Notes: generated from the sequence alone by a model not told the origin. Shown: positions 10,066-22,384, counted from the stretch's first letter. The stretch: DNA of 64,000 bases from Protula sp. h YS-2021 (GCA_949752745.1 OX457026.1:78485256-78549255), one strand, 5' to 3'. Program-made: numbers and translations.

Positions 10066-11000
10066 GTTAAAACGGCATTCCATACCACATAAGGATTAAG
10101 AGTCGCAAGATGAAATGTCGTGGAGCCCCTTAAACTTCCACGCAATCTGTTCAAGTCTGTCCATATGACAGCTTTTGAAATGAACTCCCACCCCCATCCC
10201 AACCCCACCCAAATCACGTTTAATCCACTACTAAGTTAAGATCCGGAACGGAATTCCTTATACTAATCTGAAAGTCAAAGAAATACTGCCCCTTCTCCCC
10301 ACTATACCCCACCCACCCACGTCATCCACCCCCACCACATATCCCCACACCCAAACCACACCGACTGGTCACACAGTCGAGAGATGATGAGAAAAAATTC
10401 CAACATTTAGAAATGGCCCAATGTCCAGACCCGGGCTGTTTGCCGTACTTTGTTGTTCTTCTTCCTTGTGCCAAAAATAGAACCAGTGACATCATTACCT
10501 TTGTCCAAAAAAGAGTGCAATACATATATGGAGTGAGTTTTTTCATTGCGATAGACGCAGTATTAGTAAGGTACATAAACACAAAGCCATTCAAGCCTTT
10601 ATTCATTTGCGAGTGGTTTATTTTGAAAGCTTTTGTAATTATAAGATACTGAACATTGAAGTACTGTTTCCTGGGAACTGGTCTGTATGCTTAGGCTACA
10701 TAACGAACAGACGGTATTTGAAAGCCGACAGGAGCTATTTTGCGCAAACGTAAGTCTTTGGTTTCTTAGTTTTATTAAATAAAGTTGAGAAGTTTTATTT
10801 TGGCAGAGGTGTTGGTGTGGCAGATAACCTAGACGGGAAGATCGGTGTGGGGTGGGGGGGGGGGGGGGGCAAGGCGGAAAGGAGGATAGGGGGTGCAAAA
10901 GGAATATTTTCCTGCATTGCCAGGGTACAGTTCTTATCTAGTTTTGTTGTGTTCAATTTAGTGGCACATAAGCAGCGGAAATACGATTCATGACCAGGAA
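10066..11000. other. intergenic, no supported feature
   Basis: AT-rich and C-rich stretches with poly-G near 10852-10870. Open frames here are short or low-complexity, and I see no gene. Confidence 0.6.
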
Positions 11001-11015
11001 TGTTGAAGACATGGT

Positions 11016-11021
<6 letters not shown>

Positions 11022-11068
<47 letters not shown>

Positions 11069-11106
11069 TTATTATTATTATAATTATTATTATAATTATT
11101 ATTATA

Positions 11107-11166
<60 letters not shown>
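11022..11166. repeat. (AAT)n followed by (ATT)n microsatellite
   Basis: About 15 AAT units switch at about 11068 to TTA/ATT units running to 11166, so the two halves are complementary and could form a long hairpin. The open frames over it are artefacts of the repeat (poly-Asn / poly-Leu). Confidence 0.95.
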
Positions 11167-11168
<2 letters not shown>

Positions 11169-11510
11169 AGAAATAATATATTTTGTTATTTTCCATAAAG
11201 TGTTCTAGATCAGAAAAGAAATGGATTTTTGCTAACAATGTCAAGTCATCTGGATGTGTCGTTGTGGTATTGTGTGTTGAAGTAAGAGTTGATTGAGAAG
11301 CTAGGGGCGGGGTAGAGAATGGGGATGGGAGGGTTAGGGCGGGGTGACGTTATAGACAGTTTGAATCTTTCCAACAACCTGGTCTATTTGCTCTTTCAAA
11401 TTATAACTTGGAATGCCCCACAAGTGAGTAACCTGTTAAATGAGCAACTCGTTGAACGGTTTATAAAATCCAGTGGGATCACCTCATGCTGATTTCAGCT
11501 TAATCTTTTA

Positions 11511-12523
11511 CAGTAAAACCTGAGGTCCGGACACCCTTGCTATACCAGACACCCTTGCTATACCAGATTTTCCCGGGCCCGATTTTCTCCCATAGACTTC
11601 CATTGTAACAAAACCTCTGTAAATCGGACAACTCTTTATTCCGGACACCGGACACCAATCCTGGTCCCAAATGCATGTTTTATTGTATAAAGAACCCTGA
11701 TACACCGGACAGTGATACGCAAACATGAATTGTATACAAAAGCGAGCATGCATGATTTATTTGCCGAGAGATTTGCTGCAGCGGGGTATTAATTGCAGCG
11801 AGGGGTCATTTATTGTCGTAATGCCACGGGGTTTGCATATGTTTGGTTATCACTTTTGTTTTAAATAAACAATAGTGGGGGAGTTCGGTGTCTGGACATC
11901 CTTTTTCGTGATGGGGCGTTTTCTATCTTTTTGCACATCATTCAAGTGTTCAGAATAATTATCAGCTCTCGAAATCGGAACAAAGAATTTGGCTTAATTT
12001 AACGGATAAAATCAAATTGATAAAAATGGGTGATGAAAAGTCAGTCGTCAGATTAGTAGAAGAATTTGTCTTAGACAAGAAACACGGTGGCGGATATTTT
12101 AAAGAAGATGGATTGTTATTTGAAAGAGACTGAGGAATGTGAAAATCCTGGAATAAAAAGCTCGTGTGTGTGTTGTGTGTGCGGGGGGGGGGGGCAGGAC
12201 AAGTGCCACCGGACTAGGGTGGCAGTTTCGGGTGGCAGTAGTTTGGGTGGCGGTGGTCCTTGATTCGTGTGGGGGTGTTGACAAAAGAATTGAAAAACTA
12301 ACGGTTATCCATTGTTTGTGGGGTTAAGAGGCCAGAATGTGCCTGTTTCTCGACCATTGTTGCAGGAAAAAGCCAAATATTTTGCAAAGCAATTAAACTT
12401 TGGCCTTAAAGCATCAAAGATATAAGACACCTCATCTTGACCCCCCTCGATATACCGGACAGCTCCTTAAACCGGGCAAATTAGCCCGGTCCCAACGGTG
12501 TCCGGTTTAAAAAGGTTTTACTG
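11511..12523 (+). mobile_element. pogo/Tigger-like DNA transposon relic, 1,013 bp
   Basis: The left end starts CAGTAAAACCTGAGGTCCGG and the right end finishes with the complement (…CCGGTTTAAAAAGGTTTTACTG; outer ten bases identical). Each end is flanked by TA (11509-11510 and 12524-12525), the target duplication of the Tc1/mariner/pogo superfamily. CCGGACACC words recur inside both ends. Around 11998-12060 a short stretch reads LTDKIKLIKMGDEKSVVRL, resembling the N-terminal helix-turn-helix of Tigger transposases. No DDE catalytic domain is left, so this is a non-autonomous or internally deleted copy. Confidence 0.7.
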
Positions 12524-12851
12524 TATCTTATATGTCAGTAAGGCAATTCGTAGAATCGGATCGTTCCGATGAAAGTATCGTTTCGACTGCATTTTTTGTT
12601 CTGAATTATAAGGGAATGTTAAGGGAAAACATCAAAATTCTAAATTTCTTTCACGCACACTTTCGTCAGTTCAGTGAATTGGTGGGGAGGCCCCATCAAG
12701 TCCATTCAGACAGGTTAGTGGCATCTACTATTCAGAATTTAGAAAAAAAATTATATTTTAACACATTTTTGAGAATAATGCTTATTAAATAAATGTTTAA
12801 ATATTGTTATGTTCTGAAATTTTAAAAAAGAAACCTTTGTTTCCAAAAAAA

Positions 12852-13090
12852 AGTCGGTGCGATTTGGCTTTGGTAACAATGTATATGAGAGATAATTCAA
12901 TTATATGATTATCCAGTTTTTAATCGCTGCAAGTGCCTTATATGTTTACAAACAGCTGACTTCATAAACACTTGATTTCCAAACAGAAAATCGATGCGAT
13001 TGGGCTTTGGTAACAATGTATATGAGAGATAATTCAATTATATGACTATCCAGTTGTATATTATATTACAAACAGCTGATTTAACAAGCA
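12852..13090. repeat. tandem duplication, about 145 bp period
   Basis: GTCGGTGCGATTTGGCTTTG followed by GTAACAATGTATATGAGAGA, TAATTCAATTATATGA and TATCCAGTT (from 12852) is repeated almost exactly from about 12990. Each copy is followed by ACAAACAGCTGA. No coding potential. Confidence 0.75.
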
Positions 13091-13959
13091 TTTCATTTCT
13101 GAAAGTACATGTTTGAATAGTTAGAAACAGTTCTCACAGAAAAAAAATTGTGGCTTAAAACAGACTCTTCTCGCACTTGCCAGAGTACTTCAAGTGTTGT
13201 TTTTAACAGGTGTAATGTTATGCAGCTATTTGAAGGGGCTATTTGACAAGTCAGATTCTTGACAAATGGTTCGTGTCTGGAAGAGACTTGTTACATGGGT
13301 TTCTTGGTTATCTGCATTTTGTAACTGCCGGTGTCCGCATCCAGTTGCAAATTCTTGTCTCTCTTTTTTATCTTTTTGTTATTACCAGTGTAAAATATTC
13401 TCTGCATCTTGGGAAGACTCTTAAGAGAAGGCTTGTGATGTAGGGATAAAAACATATCTAATATACAATTATATTGAGGGTGTTTGGATATCAGATTTTG
13501 GAATCTAGAGAAATGTGTTCGGTAAGTAATTGCAATTAACGCTCAAAATACAAATAAGAGTGAAAATGCCTCATCTCCCGAAAGATTCGGGAGGATAGCG
13601 GTACATATTACTGGGTGTCAAAACATGGGGTAGGACTGTTTTACCTTAGGGGGGAATTATTTACAGAGGGAAGCACTTAAGGTTAAATTGAAACCGCCAT
13701 AGAAGTACGATGATACAAAATCAGTATAGTAACAATTTTGTGATTAAATTTTCGGCAATTGATTCCATAAGGAAAACAGGGATATAAAATATCCAAAGCT
13801 GATCGGTTTTTTTATAGGTATATTGTTCTTAGGTTCGTGCACTTGTGGAAGGTCGTTGAACTCGTTGCACAGTTTGTTCTCAAGTACCTTCATCTATTCA
13901 CAAATCTAGTGCGAAATATCTTGGGTACAAACTGTTCTGGGCACGACATGGCTCTTCGC

Positions 13960-14018
13960 CATCAATGTATTAAACACACATACGATGTGATCAATGTATT
14001 AAACACACATAGGATGTG
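13960..14018. repeat. 27-bp tandem duplication
   Basis: ATCAATGTATTAAACACACA plus TACGATGTG is followed directly by the same unit with one difference (TAGGATGTG). Confidence 0.8.
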
Positions 14019-14928
14019 CAGATCTGACCTTAAACTGACGCTGAATACCCCCGGTACTATGGCGTCCACATTTCACCTTCGATTACCTTGATTAAGTTTA
14101 GTTCGTGGTATCTAGCCGGAAACGGGACCCGGAAGTAGGGTACTTTTTATAGCAAATGTCTTTTAGACCTTACCGTTTTGAAAAATATAGGCATAGGTTG
14201 ACATTGGTGGCACTGTTTTCACTTAAGCTTTTTATTATGCCTTTAAGTTCACCAAATCCAAGAACTGTGTATATATAATAATATTTTCAAGCCATACCGT
14301 TTGTTTATCAGCCCACCCCTCCCCAGCGCACATACACGCACGCACACATACATACACACACGAAGATTACCTTCAGCGGAAGGCCTTTTTCATATTTATT
14401 CAGTATCTAAAGCTGTGTCTTCATAAATCGATATTTGAGTTAATAGAATATCTTATTCACTTTCTAATGTCGTATTAATTAATTCACAGACTCAGCTCAT
14501 TTGCATTTCATGATTTACTGTGAATTAGACTTGACTTTTTAAATTTGTTATTGTGCAACTAGTCTCAATTTTCAAGTATCTGTAACTTAATTGTGTAATT
14601 CGTTGATACATCTGTTATGATTCAGGCATATATTTGACGTGGTGTAATGTTGTTTTAATCAAACGATTGTGTGATAACCTTTGATTTATTGTTTCCTCAC
14701 TGTGTTCATTTCGTCGCATACGTAAAAGGTTTTTAGCTGATTTTGAAAGCGGAACTGAGTATTTTTGGAGGTCAATCTTTGGTTAGATCACGTAAAACTA
14801 CACCAAAGACATCACAGTAAGTACTGGCGCTGGCAGAGTACATTTTCAGGCCAGTTTTTTGTTTACTCGCTCCACACGGCAAGCAGTTTTTTATTCATGT
14901 CCTGCATCGTTGATTGCATGTTTCACAC

Positions 14929-15110
14929 TTTTACTTCGTAAAAGCTCCGGATTCGCTTATCTCCACTTTTATACGGGTTTTCTCGCAAAGTTCTAAGAAT
15001 CACGCACTCAGAAACTAAAATTTCCTACAAGTGACTCGAATAGTCCCGTCGTTGGTCCCAGCCAATCAGCATGCTTGGTCTCTGTAACCAAGTCTCATTC
15101 TCGTATTGCG
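14929..15110 (+). repeat. left inverted terminal repeat, DIRS copy A
   Basis: It begins TTTTACTTCGTAAAAGC, itself a small perfect hairpin (TTTTAC-TTC-GTAAAA). From about 14968 (TTTTATACGGGTTTTCTCGC) to 15110 it is complementary to the right ITR. The outermost ~35 bp are specific to this end and recur, inverted, in the internal complementary region. Confidence 0.9.
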
Positions 15111-15979
15111 TGCGGTTACCAACCACACGCGTTTCTAGACTGGGAAAAAATTTTCGGTTTTTCCTGCCGTCAATTCAAGGTGATTTTCTCCGAATATACT
15201 TTTTAGTTGCCTTTTTACGTTCTTTCTAGAAGTGTTGAGGCGAAGGCTCGTCAGCTTGAGCAATTTGGAGATTTTTGCCTTCGTACGTTACTGCTAGTAT
15301 TCTGAGTTTGCATCACGGGGGGTTTCGAATGTTTTTCCCCGAGAAGTGTTACTCGTAGTTTCCACTGTGTACTAGTATGGGCGTACGCCCTTGACCCTTA
15401 GGGAGCACGGATCTTTCAGCTGCCGAGTTCTGTTCTGATCCGGACCCAGGTACCACACCTTAGTCTTAGGCAGACCGAGCTGCGTAGTGGACGCTTCCTA
15501 GCAGGCTTCCAGCTTCTCCGGTGCAGTGCGGAGTTGCTTCGAACTGCCTTGCGCAGAGGGGTTGATTTTCCGCCTCTGGGTCATCCCTTTGCTCTACAGA
15601 ACGTCAGTTTTTTCACTTTACCTGGGATGCTCTGTGTTCTAGGTTTAGTGGGTTACGGAGTGCCATCTCGGTGCTCGGTTCTGAGCAAAGGCTTGGTTGC
15701 CAAGGCCCGTCTAGGGGCTTGGTAGCTTCCAGGTACTAACGACCTACCGAGCACTTATGCTTGGTGAGTCTGAGTCAGAACACCGAGACCCAAGCACCGT
15801 CAGAGTTCTTGGTTCTTGGTACATGACCGAGCTTGGTACGTTTCGGCTGCACACTGCGTTACCCCTGCGTACCTACGCGCTCGGCACGTCTGTGTATTAA
15901 CTTGTGGTAATAGCTTGGTTCAGTGCAGTTCCTTCAACTGGAATGAGTGTAATTTTGAGTTGAGATTTTTACTTTTACA

Positions 15980-16003
15980 CTCGTATCTTTGTTTTTTCCA
16001 GGT
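15980..16003 (+). promoter_or_regulatory. possible 3' splice site just before the DIRS gag start (copy A)
   Basis: TATCTTTGTTTTTTCCAG lies two bases before the gag ATG at 16004. Copy B has the equivalent TTGCTTTTCCAG before its ATG at 55383. A polypyrimidine tract ending in CAG directly before the start codon in both copies suggests a spliced 5' leader. This is inference; no donor was identified. Confidence 0.35.
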
Positions 16004-18240
16004 ATGACGGAGGCCAGTTTTTACCACAACAAGTCGCAGATCTCCTGCGTCCATTCGGCCTCGGCAGCGAACCCTCACTCGCTCTGCGACCGGTGCAGGA
16101 GAGACAGAGACATTCCGCTGTGCGACGCCTTACACACATGCAACGAGTGCGCGTACCTTTCCCCCAGGACTGGGACGCTCTGGAGAAGGTATGCGCCAAG
16201 AATATTAAACGGAGAGTACGTCGGAAGGTGCAGCCCTTGGCTCTGGATATACCGAGAGCGGATTCAGTGGTAGCTGGCCCGGTGTCTTCACCTGTGCGGG
16301 CAGACAGAGACGTAGAGTCGGACTTTGATTTGCCCCGGAAGAAGAAGAGAGTCAAATCTTCATCAACTTCTCGGTTAGTGGCAGAACTTCACTTACCTGG
16401 CACGAGCGAGAGAATAGCGCTGGATAAGACCTGGCCTCCCCCACACAAAGGGTCGGATAAAATTGTTGCAGAAGTGCCTATCCTCGCCTCTCCCCCAGCC
16501 GTTCCTACCGTGAAAGAGAGCGTAACCATCACACATGCTAAGTCGGGGACGTGCTTTACTAGTCATGCGGGAGAGTTTGGCATTCCTCCACGCCCAGACG
16601 CCACTCCAACGCAAATCGTAAGCACCCCCCCCCCTCCTCCGACTGGAACATTGAACATTTCTTCCTTCCTGGCTATGCAGTCCCATCTTCAGTGGCAAAT
16701 CCAGGACCTTCAAGAAACTCTGCTCTCCAAGCCAGAACCGAGACGCAGGCTCACACCTACTGCGACCGTCTCCCGCCCACCAGATGATCCCCCGGTGCTG
16801 GCGGTATCTAATCTCCCCTCGGTGTCTATCCCCGCCCCCGCTCGCCCGCAACAGGAGTTAGACACTAGAGAGACCTTGGAAACCATTACGCTCAGTGAGA
16901 GTGAGTCCGGAGGCCTCCCCCCATCGGGCCAGATTTCACTTGCGCAGCACGCTGAAGACGAGGAAGAGCTCGCACCGCTGGATACCTCCTCTCTGGAGGC
17001 GATCCTCAAGAACAGGGAGAGAGCTATTTATACCCCAGTGTCGGGCGCAATTATGAAGGAAGAACCTGAGTTATCGGTTCATGAAGACGAGAGCTCGGAG
17101 GACTCGGGAGCGGATGGCGACGCCGAAGGTGACTCTCCAAGCAGGCCTTTTCCGTCTGTTCAATTCCCTCTACGCTCCACAGACCCGATTCTTTCCCCGG
17201 GCAAGGCAAGGGACGTCTGTGGAAGGACCCGGCAGCAGCAGGTAGACGGCAGATTCGTACCCCATCCCCACCTGAGTTCTGCCAGGAACCGGAGGCACCG
17301 TTCTCACCCCCAACAGAGTCGGTAGCCCGGGAGGATGTGCCTTTCAGAGACGCAGTTCAGGAGATCGCCAGGCTTGGCGGGTATAGAGTGTGGGCGCCCA
17401 GTGTCGGATAGAGAGGATCCGCCCATCAGAATGACTTCGCAGGCATCCCTACCCCAGCCGGAGGCGTTCGTGGCCCTTACGACCAGCGAGGGAGTGGCCA
17501 ACGCCTTATCGGTGCGCTGCCGTGAATTCAAACGTTTGGACGCAGCCGAAGGACGAGTCCTGTCACGTCTCCATCCCTCCAGGCACTGCACAGTGAAGCA
17601 GGGTCCATACCGTTCCTCGGATGACCTCATACCCCTGGAAGCCTTGGAGCAGCCCATCAAACGTATGGTCTGGATGCCCTCGGTGCGGCAGGACTCAGAT
17701 ATCCTCCTAGTGGGAAAGGACGCAAAAGCCACAGAGGGTTCAGCACGTCACATTTTGAACATCATGTCCTTCCAGGATCACACCCTGAGTGCCCTGAAGA
17801 GACGTTTGGACGATCTGAGTCTGTCTGACCCGGTAGCACTCAAACTACTGGAGTGCCTAGCCCTAGCTACCAGCGATGTCGTGAAGCTTGCTACCTGTTT
17901 GACCTCCTCGCTAGTGTACCTGCGACGCGATGCCTTCCTGCAGCACTGTTGGTCGAGCGTCAAGGGCCTCCGCGACCTACGCCACGCCCCTATTCTGGGC
18001 CAAAAGGAGCTGTTTCCCCCCGAGGAGATAGAGAGGGTTCATCAGGAGAGCAGATCGCTATCACAGGACCTAGCTCTCATGGCTAGAGCACCAAGGCAGT
18101 TCGCGCGCCCACAGAAACGCCAGTACTCACAGCCCCCTCACCGAGACAGGTCCAGGTCGAACAGCAAGGCCAGGTCTTCTCCCCCGAAGAAACCGAGGCA
18201 CCAGAACAACGGCAAGACCCCCCCCCAAGGGCCTCGCCGC
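16004..18240 (+). pseudogene. DIRS gag-like protein, copy A (frameshifted)
   Basis: The start is MTEASFYHNKSQISC at 16004, matching copy B. An N-terminal Cys/His motif (CDRC…LCDALHTCNEC) follows. A run of five C near 16160 replaces six C in copy B and shifts the frame. The main open part then runs 16093-17325: basic RRKV, DLPRKKK (NLS-like), a Pro-rich region, and acidic stretches. Further indels near 17205 and 17385 move it to the frame of 17335-18789, which continues through NKTL-like helical regions, LFPPEEIERV and a basic SRSNSKARSSPPKK tail. In this copy that frame runs on into the RT without a stop. Probable role: structural/nucleic-acid-binding protein of the element. No CCHC knuckle is present. 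Confidence 0.8.
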
Positions 18241-20186
18241 AGTGCAGGTAGCAATCAGTCAAAGTATCTCTCAGAGGGGAGCACCTCGTCTCTAAGAGAT
18301 ACTTTTATCAAGTCAAAAGACGGGGAGGGCTCCCAGCCCTTCAGCGACTGTTTGCTCGTAAGAGGCAGGCTGGGCAAGTTCTGGCAAGCTTGGCGAGGCA
18401 TGGGTGCTTCGAAAAAAGTAGTGCGTTGGTTAAGAGAGGGTTACGCACTCCCGTTCAAACGGGACCGTTGGGGACAAAATCCACCCATACCTCTGCGCGA
18501 CCTAGCCCCGAGCAGCCTGGTCGCCTCCTACGACCCAAGCTCACCAAAGCATCAAGCCCTGCGTTTGATGGTCAAAGACTTAGTGAGCAAGGGAGCCGTA
18601 AGGGAAATGCCAGAGAACCAGAAAGAGTTTTTCAGCCGGGTCTTCCTGGTACCCAAGAAGTCGGGGGGTTGGCGTCTAGTCATAGATCTGTCCTCTCTGA
18701 ACCACTTTCTCCATGTGACACCGTTTCAGATGGATACAGCCCAGATTATAAAGAGCTCCCTGGGGGAGATATGTGGGGCACGTCCATAGACCTGTCGGAC
18801 GCGTACCTACATGTGCCTTTACACCCGGCCTCTCTACAGCTCCCTTCGTCTTCACCAAAATCATGAGGGTATTAAAAGCGTGGGCTCGAGTTCGAGGTAT
18901 GTTGGTCTTCCAATACCTAGACGATTGGTTCATAGCTCATCGCGACCGAGTCACGGTAAGTCAGCAAACACATACCTTGGTCGATCAAGCAACGAAGGTG
19001 GGTCTCGTGGTGAACCGAGACAAGTCAGAGCTAATTCCAAAACAGGTAATGATATTTTTAGGGGAAAGATGGGATTTGAGGCTGGCAAGAGCTTACCCCA
19101 CCCCGAACGGAGAGAGAGGATCCGTACGAGCGTCGGAGCCGTAAAGCCGGGTACCAAGGTGAGTTTGTCAAAGATGGAGTCCTTACTGGGCTGTCTGGTG
19201 GCTACGGAGAAGACAGTCCCCCTAGGGAAACTCCATTACAGGCCTTTTCAAGCGGGGGTAAGGCGAGCCTTACGCCAAGGCAGACACCCCAGAGCTGTGA
19301 TGTCCCTCTCGGCAGAGCCCACCAGGGTTTGACCTGGTGGTGCGACGACCGGGTCATGAGCGAAGGGGTACCCTTCTCAACCCTATCTCCAGAAGTAGAG
19401 GTGCAAACTGACGCTTCCTTGTCCGGCTGGGGATTCACTTCCAGGGCAGAATGTGGCAAGGCCAGTGGTCAGAGCAGGTAAAAAATCGCCACATAAATTG
19501 GTTAGAGTTGCAGGTGGTGTGGATAGCCATAAACGACCTTACCCCTCTCCTAGATGGAAGACGCGTGGAGTTCCACATGGACAACTCCACCGCAGTGGCA
19601 TACTTAAACAAACAGGGCGGTACCAGTTCCCAACAGCTCACGAAGCTCGCTGGAGACATTTTGAAGTTCGCCCGGGGAAAGAGGATGCATCTTTCAGCCC
19701 GCCACTTAGCGGGGTCGCTGAACGTGTTAGCAGACTTAGCTTCCAGGGTAGGTCAAGTTATCCACACGGAGTGGTGCCTGTCGCTCCGGTCCTTCGAGTG
19801 GGTGACCGACCTTGGACTTGTTTGCGAACGCTCTCACGACGAAATTACCAAGGTATGTCTTCCCATGCTCCGACGCGAAGGCCTGGGCAATCGACGCCTT
19901 GACCTGCGATTGGCCGAAGAACGAGGTTCTGTATGCCTTTCCACCACAGCCCATCCTGCTACGGGTGGTGCAGAGTCTCGAGTTGCGCAAGCCCTTACGC
20001 CTCCTCCTGATAGCCCCATGGTCACCCGAAGCCCCTGGGTTCCCTCTCCTGGTCAAGTGCGCGACCAACCCTCCGTTACGGCTACCTTGCCACTCCGAGA
20101 TGCTAGCCCAACCCCACTGGTTATATCTCCACCCGAACCCCCACCTACTGGACCTTCACCTGTGGTGCCTGTCCCTTCACTCTTAG
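18241..20186 (+). pseudogene. DIRS RT / RNase H / methyltransferase-like region, copy A
   Basis: RT N-terminal blocks are intact in the frame ending 18789: FLVPKKSGGWRLVIDLSSLN. A one-base shift near 18770 and a deletion of about 66 bp near 18830 then remove the segment that in copy B reads RKYLCFQVGEKRFWFRALPF. The active site FQYLDDWFIAHR survives in the frame of 18773-19144. RNase H (INWLELQVVW, FHMDNSTAVAYL, SARHLAGSLNVLADLAS) lies in the frame of 19451-20707. The C-terminal methyltransferase-like block (DLFANALTTKLPRYV… FPPQPILLRVVQ) is in the frame of 19812-20186. Loss of the RT core makes the copy dead. Confidence 0.85.
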
Positions 20187-21245
20187 AGAAACAAGGTTTC
20201 TCCAAAGAAGTGAGAGAAAAAATGTTGAATAGCCATAGGGAGTCCACATCAAGGGTGTATCGGTCTCAATGGAACAAATCCGCGAGCTGGTGCGCTAAAG
20301 CCCAGCTAGATCCGTCCCAGGCCACTCCGGCAGTGGTGGCAGACTTCCTGGATCACCTGTTCACGACCGAGCACCTGAAGGTGGGCTCGATCGAGGGTTA
20401 CCGAGCCGCCATAGGCTCTAGGCTGAAAACCGCAACAGGCTATGATCCAGGGGAGGACCTAGCCCTGTCTATGCTGTTTAGGCATCTCAGGGTGAATTCC
20501 CCTCCGTCAAACACCAATATAGCCCAGTGGGACCTGTCCTTGGTTCTGCGTTACCTTCAGAGAGCGGACATATTCGGGGAGGACGTGATCACACCCAAAA
20601 GTGCAACCGTAAGATTCACCTTTTTATTGCCGCTGGCTTCGGGCAAGAGGCGAGGGGAGATACACGCCCTCGACCGTCAGGTTTTGAAGGAGAATGGTGA
20701 GTGGTAAAAAGTCTTCCTCAGACCGAGGTCAGGTTTTATGGGTAAGACGCACATCGCCACCGCAGGCCTTGGTACCTTGGAACAGATAACGCTACCAGCC
20801 CTAGAGGTAGGGGACGAGGACTCAGGCCTGGTCTCTCTCTGCCCAGTCCAGGCTTTGCGGAAGTATCTCCAGGTATCAGAAGACTACAGGAGTGAGGGGC
20901 AGAAGGCTTTGATCATTTACTTCATGCCCAGATTCAATAAAGACATATCGAAGCAAACTGTTTCTAAATACATTAAGAATGTCATTTTAGAAGCTTACGA
21001 AAAAAGCCCAGGTAGAATCGGAGTTCAGAGATCTGTGTAAAGTTAAAGCTCATCACGTAAGGCAAGTCGCCAACTCAATAAGGGCACTGCGTAGCGTATC
21101 CCTAACAGATATTCTAAAGACAGGTTGTTGGTCTTCTCCGAATTCGTTCATTAGGTATTACCTGAAAGACTACTCTCAATGCGAACTGTCGGGTTTGTAC
21201 TCTTTGGGCCCTTTCGTGGCTGCCGAGTCGGTAGTCTCTATCTGA
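20180..21245 (+). pseudogene. DIRS tyrosine recombinase, copy A
   Basis: The core-binding domain starts VREKMLNSHRESTSRVYRSQ. The catalytic domain has the first Arg in SGKRRGEIHALD. TAA at 20705-20707 stops the frame where copy B has a Lys codon. The sequence then continues in the same frame to about 21001, where an extra A shifts it. AHHVRQVANSI (H-x-x-R), GCWSSPNSFIRYYL (W and the candidate nucleophile Tyr) and the end FVAAESVVSI-stop (21243-21245) remain readable. Family role: integrating circular element DNA by site-specific recombination without a DDE integrase. Confidence 0.85.
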
Positions 21246-22268
21246 CCCTTGTGTGTTTGCAGTGAACAGTCGGTCAAGAGCAAGGACAAGTTCAAGCGCA
21301 AGGATGCTGCCTTCCAACGCTCTGGCAACGGCGCGAACAAGTTCAAGAAAGCCCAGAACCAAGGCCGCCGCCGTTAATGACGTCATGACGGGTACCGACG
21401 CGTTAGAACAAGAATTCTCTGTGTTTTAATTACAGTCAGTATTCTTAGGACGGTTCTGTGGGAGCCCACTCTCCTGCGTTTAGTTGATGCTGGTCTCGGT
21501 ACTCAGTCTTCCCTTGGAAAAAGGGGGGGAAAGGGGGGGTGTGCCCTTGTACGCACTACGCACCCCCCTCGGTGCGTCCGTTGCGACCACTAGAGTCGGT
21601 CTCGCAGGGATCAGGTACCCAGGCTAGCTGGTGTCCCTTAACCAGGGACCGAGGTTGAACATTGGCACGTTGTAGTGCATTCATTGGGTTCTATCATGTT
21701 GTATATAGGTTTTGAACGGGCACATGTTAGTGCGTCACCCGTCTTGGACGAGTGTGTCTTACTCCAATCGGTGTTCTGAATGAGCGCATTGTAGTGTGTC
21801 CGGGGTCAGTCAGTTGTGTAGTGTGTTAGCGTTCTGTCGGAGCGCACGATAGTGCGCTCAACCCTTGGTATGCGGGTGCCTGGTGTCACCCGCTATTCGT
21901 GAAGAACACTGCATTGTTTTCACTGCTCGGTTCTCAGTTAAACCTTTAGCTTAAGTTCTTAGTTGAAGTTAAACCATCTTGATTTCGTAATGCTCATAAT
22001 TATGAATTATGTTGGAGGGAGATGGTGTTACCTAGGGTGATACGGAGAAATGCTTGGTCATCGGTACTTCTTCCCCACGTCCTAGTTTCTTGGTTCGTTC
22101 GTCCTATTCCAAGGCACATTAAACACATTTACCTATCTCTGCAGTGTTTTATTTACGCCTTTTTCACCTCACATAGAAGACAACACGTTCTTTGGAGTAA
22201 AAGTAGTTCTTGGAAAAAAATTTTCTAGTTATGACTCTCAACGCGGGTCACCCCGCCTCCTGGTTAGT
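21246..22268 (+). other. 3' non-coding region of DIRS copy A
   Basis: About 1 kb between the recombinase stop and the internal complementary region. It holds a short KSKDKFKRKDAAF-like remnant in the first 130 bp, then no coding sequence. Loosely repeated GAGCGCAYNNTAGTGYG words occur at 21720-21860. The copy B counterpart is 48849-50080. Confidence 0.6.
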
Positions 22269-22384
22269 CCCGTATAAAAGAGGAGATAAGCGAATCCGAA
22301 GCTTTTACGAAGTAAAACTGACGTTTTATTTTCGTAAAACGCTCTTTTACGAGTAAAAGCGTGATTCGCGTTCTCCACTTTTAT
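22269..22384 (+). repeat. internal complementary region (ICR), DIRS copy A
   Basis: The first half (22269-22317, ending CTTTTACGAAGTAAAA) is the reverse complement of the left end of the element. The second half (22318-22384, starting CTGACGTTTTATTTTCG) is the reverse complement of the right end. They meet through one AAAA. This is the defining ICR of DIRS elements, which in the accepted model templates completion of the ends and formation of a circle. Confidence 0.9.

Noticed and set aside
10795..11244. 149-codon minus-strand frame with long poly-Asn and poly-Leu
   Set aside because: Produced by the AAT/ATT microsatellite; flanks have no recognisable protein.
14750..14830. Possible host exon with donor (CACAGTAAGT) just left of DIRS copy A
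   Set aside because: In-frame stops occur in the preceding sequence and no matching acceptor or coding continuation was found to the right of the element.
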